Source: Albula goreensis
Taxonomy: Eukaryota > Chordata > Actinopteri > Albuliformes > Albulidae
NCBI GenBank assembly: GCA_022829145.1
Contig: CM040758.1
Coordinates: forward strand, 27,115,967-27,179,966
Direction of reading: 5' to 3'
DNA: 64,000 bases
The position numbers and the translations under genes were made by a program. Below are positions 45,107-56,036 of the stretch, one piece after another (the stretch's first letter is position 1; each line of letters opens with the position of its first letter). Below the pieces are notes generated by a model that did no database searches, was not told where the DNA came from, and worked only from the letters and a program-made list of their open reading frames with translations.

Positions 45107-48100
45107 GTGAGTAATACTCCGCAAAGCCTTCATGTCCGCTCCAGCACACGAAACGCTGCAGAAAACATATTTGCTGTTTCGGATTCTGTTGCGGTAAAGA
45201 AATCAAAAGCAACTTAGACAAAGTTTGAACAAGCAGAGTACTTGGCTAACCTCGGTTCTGAGGGATACGCTACGAAGCAGGCCCACTGGTAATCTGGCTG
45301 ACTTTAGTCAATATTATTAAATTAGTAAATTAATCTCTGTGACTGGCTCTTAATCATTTATTGTGTGATAGTTACACTATAAAAGTTAATGACTTGTTGT
45401 CCACGTATCATTGCCTTTGAAAGGTTTTCACGTCGGCATGTTTAAATTCGGCTAAGTTAGCCGGCTAACTTGGATAGGCAGCTTCGCATCTGAGTATACG
45501 CCACTGCCAGCTTTCACTGGTGAGAGTAAGCTCTATACTGTCAACACCGCTATTTTGTAGCGTGAACAAACGCATTCGGCAATGTTCAGCGCCTACCTTG
45601 ATCCTATACATGTATTTGCCCTTATGTGTCTGCGCACCAATATTTTAGGCAGTGATAGCTTGACACTTTAATTTAGACTAGTTTCATGTAATGGTTTTCT
45701 TTATGTGGTTTTGGAGGTCTGTTGGCTGGATCTATATGTAGGCTGTTTTGTTGGAGGTGTTTGCCATGTCTATAATTTTATTTGTTTATTATAAAAATAG
45801 CCTTGTAGCTGCATATTTTACTGAAAAGTAACATAAATAATTCTGTTCCTTGGTGTGAAATTTTGGTTGAAAAGATAAAAGTTTGAGGAATGAACTTGGG
45901 CCTTTTTTTTCTCTCATCATTTGTTTCAATAAGGTGTACCCCTTAGTGGTAAACCTTATTTCCACCCCTAGCTGTACCCCTTAGTGATTGGTTATGAAAT
46001 GGAGGTGTTTCATATAGCTAGCAGTAAAAGCTCATTGGAAGCAGGGGGCCCTATTTTCCTGAGCATTTTGACACATTCAGAAAAATCAATTGAACAATGA
46101 GTTCCTGCTGACAGTTTTCAAGGGCTGGGGTCTGAAATGACCAATTTGTGACCAAAATAAGGAAAATAAAAAAAAAAATCACAGAGTTTTTACCCTGTTG
46201 CTGTAATGTATGTTTTGATCAGTTTGATTGTAACAGTTGTAAGCCTTCTTAGTTTCTTAGTTTGCTTGAATTGTTATGACTTAAAGGGCTCTAGAAAAGA
46301 AGGGGCCACATCCGTTTACAGCCACATTTAAGCTATAAGAGCTAAAACAGTACAGGGATACGGCAGAGGTATGGAGTTTATAGTAGTATTGGTATTAGAG
46401 TATAGTATAGCATTAGAGTAGCATCCCATAGTTAGACAATTTGACACAGTGATCAAGAACATCAAATACGTACATGAAGTTATGTTTCAGTATATAAACT
46501 CTGTAAAATTTTGTTCAGTTAAGATTAAAACCATACCACAGTCATATGCCGGTTTTGAGAACAAATGTCCAGATACACTTGCTTCGGTCTGTTAGCCAGT
46601 AATAGTGTGTCTGTGGTCTTAACATGTCCACCTCACATTCAGATATCACTGTTACTCTGTGCATGAAACTACATGGAAAACTGGCTGAGGATGCCAGCAG
46701 CTTTAGTGGTTTAGTGGCTGCAGTGGTTAGCTTATTCTGACCTGTCTGACCCCTGATAGTCTATTGTATAACGCCTATTGTCTGGTGACCTTCCCTGATG
46801 GCGGCCTGTCTCTGTATGTCTCCAGCTGTCGCTGTGTCCTTTACCCTGTCTGAGGAGCTGCATGGCATCATGGGAAAGGCTGCCATTTTCCCAACAGCAG
46901 TGAGGAAGAGTGGGAGCTTAATTAATGGTGGTTCGACCACTATTGGAGATGTCACCCATGGTCAGTTTACTGCTCTCCCCAATGAGAAGTTCACAGGCAG
47001 ACTGCAGTGGGACAACAGCACTGGACTCTTCTCCATCACTGGGCTGAAGATGGAGGATTCCGGGGTTTATACAGTGCTGAATAATGATGATAAAGACAAT
47101 GATAAATCTTTCCAGTTCCGTCTCACCATTACTGTAAAGTAAGTACAGTAAGTATCATTATAACACTACCAAGGATGCTAGCTGCTTTCAGTCTTCATTA
47201 GACGGACCGATATGCGATTATCGTGATGGCAGTGTGGTAAATGATGAAACTGGAGTGAAACCTTCCAGTACCTTCTAACCATGTAAGTACAGTGAGTATC
47301 ATTAAAAAACCACCAAGGATGCTAGTTGGTCTTCATTAGACGGATCGATATGCTGCATTATCGTGGATTATGTGGTAAACCAAAGATTAACATGTTTAAT
47401 AGTTTCAATTATTTTTAAGTTACATTACATTATTACATTATAGGCATTTAACAGATGCTTTAATCCAGAACGACTTACAAGACAAAGTACTGTTCTTTCA
47501 GGACGAGGGTTTCCAAGTGCTAGCAAGGGTAAAAGTCTTGCCAGTAGGGTTAGCATGGACTAAACCCTATGGATGACCTATTGAAGAAACAATATATGAT
47601 AATATAATAAGTAGATTTAAAACTTAAAATTGTGGCATTTCCAATGTGCACGTTTTCTTCTGTTTTTTTTTCTGGGCAAAGAAATGTCACTGCCTACTTC
47701 TACATGTCCAGTAAATCTTTGCTGCATATCGCTTCTGACTGTGGTTGTCACATGTGAAACCAAAATGCTGCCACACAGCCAAGGTGCTTCTGCATTTAGG
47801 AATCAGATCACCTTCAGCTTCTGCGTTTAGGAATCAGATCACCTTCAGCTTCTGCATTTAGGAATCAGATCACCTTCTACTTCTGCGTTTAGGAATCAGA
47901 TCACCTTCAGCTTCTGCGTTTAGGAATCAGATCACCTTCTACTTCTGCGTTTAGGAATCAGATCACCTTCTACTTCTGCGTTTAGGAATCAGATCACCTT
48001 CAGCTTCTGCGTTTAGGAATCAGATCACCTTCAGCTTCTGCGTTTAGGAATCAGATCACCTTCTACTTCTGCGTTTAGGAATCAGATCACCTTCAGCTTC

Positions 48101-51100
48101 TGCGTTTAGGAATCAGATCACCTTCAGCTTCTGCATTTAGGAATCAGATCACCTTCTACTTCTGCGTTTAGGAATCAGATCACCTTCAGCTTCTGCGTTT
48201 AGGAATCAGATCACCTTCAGCTTCTGCGTTTAGGAATCAGATCACCTTCAGCTTCTGCGTTTAGGAATCAGATCACCTTCAGTTTCTGCGTTTAGGAATC
48301 AGATCACCTTCAGCTTCTGCGTTTAGGAATCAGATCACCTTCTACTTCTGCATTTAGGAATCAGATCACCTTCTGCAGCTGCGTTTAGGAATCAGATCAC
48401 CTTCAGCTTCGGCGTTTAGGAATCAGATCACCTTCAGCTTCTGCGTTTAGGAATCAGATCACCTTCTACTTCTGCGTTTAGGAATCAATCACCTTCTACT
48501 TCTGCATTTAGGAATCAGATCACCTTCTGCAGCTGCGTTTAGGAATCAGATCACCTTCAGCTTCTGCGTTTAGGAATCAGATCACCTTCAGCTTCTGCGT
48601 TTAGGAATCAGATCACCTTCTACTTCTGCGTTTAGGAATCAGATCACCTTCTACTTCTGCATTTAGGAATCAGATCACCTTCTACTTCTGCATTTAGGAA
48701 TCAGATCACCTTCTACATCTGCGTTTAGGAATCAGATCACCTTCTACATCTGCGTTTAGGAATCAGATCACCTTCTGCAGCTCTGGCTGCTGCCTCACTA
48801 TGACCCTCAGGTCGACTCATTTCAACAACTAGCCAACTGGTTCTTTGCCTCACAGCGGATTCACTGATCCCTGCTCGACTGGTGCATGATGTCATCAGTG
48901 TGCATGCATCTACATCAAGAGCCGATTGTGCACACAGAACTTCCTCTGCACTCTCTATCTCCATGCAGTTGTTGGCTTATTAAAATAAATGAATTATCAC
49001 AGTCAATATGCTGATTTGATCGTATCCATTAGCGATGTTTTTAAAATGCAATATATGGTGCAGCCCTACTTTGCCATGCTCTGTCAAGCCTGTACTCGGT
49101 GCCAGGCTTGTACTGCCGCGGTCTCCAGCTCCTGCCTGTACTGCCGCGGTCTCCAGCTCCTGCCTGTACTGCCGCGGTCTCCAGCTCCTGCCTGTACTGC
49201 CGCGGTCTCCAGCTCCTGCCTGTACTGCCGCGGTCTCCAGCTCCTGCTTGTACTGCAGCGGTCTCCAGCTCCTGCTTGTACTGCCGCGGTCTCCAGCTCC
49301 TGCTTGTACTGCCGCGGTCTCCAGCTCCTGCCTGTACTGCCGCGGTCTCCAGCTCCTGCTTGTACTGCCGCGGTCTCCAGCTCCTGCTTGCTTTGGGGCT
49401 CGTTTAGCTTTTCTCTTCAGCATATGAAGCGCATGTTCACATGATTTGATCTGAGCTCAAGCTTTGCCAAACACACTCATCCCTCCGGAGCCCCTGTGTT
49501 TATCAGTTGCGCATGGCTCTTTCTTACATTGGAATGTTGCATGTATGAATTCCCAACCTCCTTTTTTATTTTGCTCATCCTGTGAATGAGTGTTTTATTT
49601 ATTTTTTGTGTGTCTCTCTCTGTCCACAGTTCCAGTCTTGGCGCCCAATGTCAGTGTCACCCATGCTGAACACCCCTGCAAATTACTGTGCACTGTGGAG
49701 AAGGGAACGCAAATCAACATGTCCTGGTACAGAGAGGGGGAGGAGTTAAGCCTTATCCACACCCCTCCTGTAAACGCTCCTTATTACCTGCCTGTACCTG
49801 TGTATGAGAGCGGCACCTACACCTGTGAGGCTGTAAACCCCGTCAGCAGCAGTAAGACCTCAGTCACTGTGGGGCAGGAATGTGCAGGTGAGCTTCATGT
49901 ACCTCTGAAATCTAAAATCAGAAAATGAGACACGTGATCAACATTTTAAAAGGATCTGTGCTTCTTTCAGATGGGAATTTTCCCATTCAAATTAAACTCA
50001 TTTTTCAAATGATGCTTTATTTGTGATGTTTGTTTTGTTGATAGTGGCAGTGCGTATGTGCTCTGGTTTTCTACACTTAAGTCATGTGTGTTGTTCCAGT
50101 GTGTGACATTGCTTTGGTTTTTTGTATCCAGTAAAATTATCAGTTTTTATTTTTAAAAGATAAAAGGGTCTGATCAGGACCAAGGGCAAACCTAAATCAC
50201 ACGGTCAACATTCTAATGATGTTCACACAGTTGTACTAATGAATGTTTTGTGTTTATTTCACCATGTGACCCTGGACATGCTCCTGTGGACCTCAGTCAA
50301 AGCTCAACCATGTAAGTAACTCCTATAATCTCTGGGTTAGGGTTAGGTGTGTAAGGGTTAGGTGTGAGGGTGAGGGTTGGTGTGAGGGTAGGGTGGGTTA
50401 GGTGTGTGAGGGTGAGGGAGGTGTAAGGGTTAGGGTTAGGTGTGTGAGGGTGAGGGTTAGGTGTGTGAGGGTGAGGGTTAGGTGTGTAAGGGTGAGGGTT
50501 AGGTGTGTGAGGTGAGGTTAGGTGTGTAAGGGTTAGGGTTAGGTGTGTTAGGGTGAGGGTTAGGTTGTGTGTGAGGGTGAGGGTTAGGTGTGTAAGGGTT
50601 AGGGTTGTGTGAGGGTGAGGGTTGAGGGTTAGGTGTGAGGGTTAGGTGTGTGAGGGTGAGGGTTAGATGTGTGAGGGTTAGGGTTAGGTGTGTGAGGGTG
50701 AGGGTTAGGTGTGTGAGGGTGAGTGTTAGGTGTGTGAGGGTTAGGTGAGTGAGGGTGAGGGTTAGGTGTGTAAGGGTTAGGTGTGTGAGGGTGAGGGTTA
50801 GGTGTGTAAGGGTGAGGGTTAGGTGTGTGAGGGTGAGGGTTAGGTGTGTGAGGGTGAGGGTTAGGTTTATAAGGGTTAGGGTTAGGTGCGTAAAGGTGAG
50901 GTTTAGGTGTGTGAGGGTGAGGGTTAGGTGAGTGAGGGTGAGGGTTAGGAGTGTGAGGGTGAGGGTTAGGTGTGTGAGGGTGAGGGTTAGGTGTGTGAGG
51001 GTTAGGTGTGTGAGGGTGAGGGTTAGATGTGTAACGGTGAGGGTTAGGTGTGTAAGGGTTAGGGTTAGGTGTGAGGGTGAGGGTTAGGTGTTTAAGGGTG

Positions 51101-54100
51101 AGTGTTAGGTGTGTGAGGGTGAGGGTTAGGTGAGTGAGGGTGAGGGTTCGGTGTGTAAGGGTTAGGGTTAGGTGTGTGAGGGTGAGGGTTAGGTGTGTGA
51201 TGGTGAGGGTTAGGTGTGTGAGGGTTAGGGTTAGGTGTGTGAGGGTGAGGGTTAGGTGTGTAAGGGTTAGGGTTAGGTGTGTGATGGTGAGGGTTAGGTG
51301 TGTGAGGGTGAGGGTTAGGTGCGTGAGGGTTAGGGTTAGGTTTATAAGGGTGAGGGTTAGGTGCGTAAAGGTGAGGGTTAGGTGTGTGATGGTGAGGGTT
51401 AGGTGTGTGAGGGTTAGGGTTAGGTGTGTGAGGGTTAGGTGTGTGAGGGTGAGGGTTAGGTGCGTGAGGGTTAGGGTTAGGTTTATAAGGGTGAGGGTTA
51501 GGTGTGTGAAGGTGAGGGTTAGGTGCGTGAGGGTTAGGTGTGTTAGGGTTAGGGTTATGTGTGTGAGGGTGAGGGTTTGGTGTGTGAGGGTGAGGGTTAG
51601 GTGTGTGATGGTGAGGGTTAGGTGCGTGAGGGTTAGGGTTAGGTGTGTAATGGTGAGGGTTAGGTGTATAAGGGTGAGGGTTAGATGTGTAACGGTGAGG
51701 GTTAGGTGTGTGAGGGTGAGGGTTAGGTGCATAAGGGTGAGGGTTAGGTGCGTGAGGGTGAGGGTTACGTGCGTAAGGGTGAGGGTTAGGTGCGTGAGGG
51801 TGAGGGTTAGGTGCATGAGGGTGAGGGTTAGGTGTGTGAGGGTGAGGGTTAGGTGTGTGAGGGTTAGGGTTAGGTGTGTGAGGGTGAGGGATAGGTGTGT
51901 GAGGGTGAGGGTTAGGTGTGTAAGGGTTAGGGTTAGGTGCGTGAGGGTTAGGGTTAGGTGAGTGAGGGTGAGGGTTAGGTGTGTGAGGGTTAGGGTTCTA
52001 GCGGTCTCCAGCTCCTGCCTGTACTGCCGCGGTCTCCAGCTCCTGCCTGTACTGCCGCGGTCTCCAGCTCCTGTCTGTACTGCGGCGGTCTCCAGCTCCT
52101 GCTTGTACTGCCGCGGTCTCCAGCTCCTGCCTGTACTGCCGCGGTCTCCAGCTCCTGCCTGTACTGCCGCGGTCTCCAGCTCCTGCCTTGTACTGCCGCG
52201 GTCTCCAGCTCCTGCTTGTACTGCCGCGGTCTCCAGCTCCTGCCTGTACTGCCGCGGTCTCCAGCTCCTGCTTGTACTGCCGCGGTCTCCAGCTCCTGCT
52301 TGTACTGCCGCGGTCTCCAGCTCCTGCTTGTACTGCCGCGGTCTCCAGCTCCTGCTTGCTTTGGGGCTCGTTTAGCTTTTCTCTTCAGCATATGAAGCGC
52401 ATGTTCACATGATTTGATCTGAGCTCAAGCTTTGCCAAACACACTCATCCCTCCGGAGCCCCTGTGTTTATCAGTTGCGCACGGCTCTTTCTTACATTGG
52501 AATGTTGCATGTATGAATTCCCAACCTCCTTTTTTATTTTTCTCATCCTGTGTATGAGTGTTTTATTTATTCTTTGTGTGTTTCTCTCTCTGTCCACAGT
52601 TCCAGTGTTGGCGCCCAATGTCAGTGTCACCCATGCTGAGCACCCCTGCAAATTACTGTGCACTGTGGAGAGGGGAACGCAAATCAACATGTCCTGGTAC
52701 AGAGAGGGGGAGGAGTTAAGCCTTATCCACACCCCTCCTGTAAACGCTCCTTATTACCTGCCTGTACCTGTGTATGAGAGCGGCACCTACACCTGTGAGG
52801 CTGTAAACCCCGTCAGCAGCAGTAAGACCTCAGTCACTGTGGGGGAAGAATGTGCAGGTGAGCTTCATGTACCTCTGAAATCTAAAATCAGAAAATGAGA
52901 CACGTGATCAACATTTTAAAAAGGATCTGTGCTTCTTTCAGATGGGAATTTTCCCATTCAAATTAAACTAATTTTTCAAATGATGCTTTATTTGTGATGT
53001 TTGTTTTGTTGATAGTGGCAGTGCGTATGTGCTCTGGTTTTCTACACTTAAGTCATGTGTGTTGTTCCAGTGTGTGACATTGCTTTGGTTTTTTGTATCC
53101 AGTAAAATTATCAGTTTTTATTTTTAAAAGATAAAAGGGTCTGATCAGGACCAAGGGCAAACCTAAATCACACGGTCAACATTCTAATGATGTTCACACA
53201 GTTGTACTAATGAATGTTTTGTGTTTATTTCACCATGTGACCCTGGACATGCTCCTGTGGACCTCAGTCAAAGCTCAACCATGTAAGTAACTCCTATAAT
53301 CTCTGGGTTAGGGTTAGGTGTGTGAGGGTTAGGGTTAGGTGTGAGGGTTAGGTGTGTGAGGGTGAGGGTTAGGTGTGTGAGGGTGAGGGTTAGGTGTGTA
53401 AGGGTTAGGTGTGTGAGGGTGAGGGTTAGGTGTGTAAGGGTGAGGGTTAGGGTGTGTGAGGGTGAGGGTTAGGTGTGTAAGGGTGAGGGTTAGGTGTGTA
53501 AGGGTTAGGGTTAGGTGTGTAAGGGTTAGGGTTAGGTGTGTAAGAGTGAGGTTAGGTGTGTAAGGGTTAGGGTTAGGTGTGTGAGGGTTAGGGTTAGGTG
53601 TGTGAGGGTGAGGGTTAGGTGTGTAACGGTGAGGGTTAGGTGTGTAAGGGTTAGCGTTAGGTGTGTGAGGGTTAGGGTTAGGTGTGTGAGGGTGAGGGTT
53701 AGGTGTGTGAGGGTGAGGGTTAGATGTGTAAGGGTTAGGGTTAGATGTGTAACGGTGAGGGTTAGGTGTGTAAGGGTTAGGGTTAGGTGTGTAATGGTGA
53801 GGGTTAGGTGTGTGAGGGTGAGGGTTAGGTGTGTGAGGGTGAGGGTTAGGTGTGTGAGGGTGAGGGTTAGGTGTGAGGGTGAGGGTTAGGTGTGTGAGGG
53901 TGAGGGTTAGGTGTGTAAGGGTTAGGGTTAGGTGTGTGAGGGTGAGGGTTAGGTGTGTGAGGGTGAGGGATAGGTGTGTGAGGGTGAGGGTTAGGTGTGT
54001 GAGGGTGAGGGTTAGGTGTGTAAGGGTTAGGTGTGAGGGTGAGGGTTAGGTGTGTAAGGGTTAGGTGTGTGAGGGTGAGGGTTAGATGTGTAACGGTGAG

Positions 54101-55994
54101 GGTTAGGTGTGTGAGGGTGAGGGTTAGGTTTTGAGGGTGAGGGTTAGGTGTGTAACGGTGAGGTTTAGGTGTGTGAGGGTGAGGGTTAGGTGTGTGAGGG
54201 TGAGGGTTAGGTGTGTAAGGGTTAGGGTTAGGTGTGTGAGGGTGAGGGTTAGGTGTGTGAGGGTGAGGGTTAGGTGTGTGAGGGTGAGGGTTAGGTGTGA
54301 GGGTGAGGGTTAGGTGTGTGAGGGTGAGGGTTAGGTGTGTAAGGGTTAGGTGTGTGAGGGTGAGGGTTAGGTGTGTGAGGGTGAGGGTTAGGTGTGTAAG
54401 GGTTAGGTGCGTGAGGGTGAGGGTTACGTGCGTAAGAGTGAGGGTTAGGTGTGTGAGGGTGAGGGTTAGGTGTGTAAGGGTGAGTGTTTGGTGTGTGAGG
54501 GTGAGGGTTAGGTGTGTGAGGGTGAGGGTTAGGTGGTGAGGGTCAGGTGTGTGAGGGTGAGGGTTAGGTGTGTGAGGGTTAGGGTTAGGTGCGTGAGGGT
54601 CAGGGTTAGGTTTGTGAGGGTGAGGGTTGGGTTTGTAAAGGTGAGAGTTAGCTGTGTGAGGGTGAGGGTTAGGTGTGTGAGGGTGAGGGTTAGGGTGAGG
54701 GTTAGGAGTGTGAGGGTGAGGGTTAGATCTGTACGGGGGTTTTCTGTGTGTCTCATAGTGGGAGGGAGGGCTTCCAGAGGACAGCATGAGCAGTCTGTTA
54801 CTGAATGGGTTTGACTTTCACTCTGTCACAGGTCCAGGTTCAGAGGTCACAGCATATGGTGTTGCCGTTGGTATTGCCATTGGTGTGATTACTGCCATCA
54901 TCTTCTTAGCGGTCTTTGTCGGCTTGAAGAGTTATGGAAATCCCAATTTTATAAAAGGTATGTATGGATGAAACTAATTTGAAGTCTGATAGGATTTTAA
55001 AACAGAGGCAGAAGTGTGTGTGTGCGTGTGTGCGTGTGTGTGTGTGTGTGTGTGACAGGTTGGTAAAGGTATGTGTGTGTGTGTATGGAGACAGGTTGGT
55101 AAAGGTGATGTAAGGAGACAGGTTGGTAAAGGTGGTGTGAGACAGGTTGGTGTGTGTGTGAGACAGGTGCGTGTGTGTAAGGAGACAGGTTGGTAAAGGT
55201 GTGTGAGGAGACAGGTTGTAAAGGTGGTGTGAGGAGACAGGTTGGTAAATGTGGTGTAAGGAGATAGGATAGTAAAGGTGGTGTAAGGAGACAGGTTGGT
55301 AAAGGTGGTGTAAGGAGGCAGGTTGGTAAAGGTGGTGTAAGGTGACAGGTTGGTAAAGGTGGTGTAAGGAGACAGGTTGGTAAAGGTGGGTAAGGAGAAG
55401 GTTGGGCTGGTATAAGGAGACAGGTTAGTAAAGGTGGTGTAAGGAGACAGGTTGGTAAAGCTGGTATAAGGAGACAGGTTAGTAAAGGTGGTGTAAGGAG
55501 ACAGGTTGGTAAAGGTGGTGTAAGGAGACAGGTTGGTAAAGGTGGTGTAAGGAGGCAGGTTGGTAAAGGTGGTTTAAGGAGACAGGTTGGTAAAGGTGGT
55601 GTAAGGAGACAGGTTGGTAAAGCTGGTATAAGGAGACAGGTTAGTAAAGGTGGTGTAAGGAGACAGGTTGGTAAAGCTGGTATAAGGTCTCACTCTCCTC
55701 TCTCTCTCTGTTTGCAGAATTAAAGAAACTCTTAATAGGTAAGTGCCCTTTCAGGTTCTGTGTTTACAAAGACTAAAAACAAAACAAGCTAAATCCTGAC
55801 TGAACAGTAGGAATGTGTGCACTGCGAATAAGATTGTTCGTAAATCTGAAAGATACTTCAAAATGCATCAGTTTAAAGGATTTCATTCAAACACATTAGA
55901 ACTCCTGAGACTGCCTCTAGCATAGAGATGAGGTGTTGAGTAGGTGTGTGTGATTGTGTAGTTGCATGGGAGGATGTGCACAATAATAACAATA

Positions 55995-56036
<42 letters not shown>

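Larger units (their letters stand above)
49394..52360 (+). repeat. 2.97-kb tandem duplication carrying the C2 exon
   Basis: From the 28-bp array through the C2 exon to GGGTTAG-rich sequence. The next copy is offset by 2970-2971 bp. I count about ten differences over roughly 900 bp of unique sequence (49394-50325 against 52364-53296), so it is recent. The G-rich array separates the copies and varies more. Confidence 0.9.

Noticed and set aside
49099-49444. Open frames with SSCLYCRG repeats
   Set aside because: 28-bp minisatellite; frames open on both strands.
50325-54730. A true telomere end or chromosome fusion point
   Set aside because: Perfect TTAGGG runs are absent and the array sits between exons of one gene and is duplicated with them.
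50629-54814. Long Thr/Leu/His and Arg/Val/Cys repeat proteins on opposite strands
   Set aside because: Both are translations of the 21-bp telomere-like repeat. Low complexity and presence in all frames exclude a gene.
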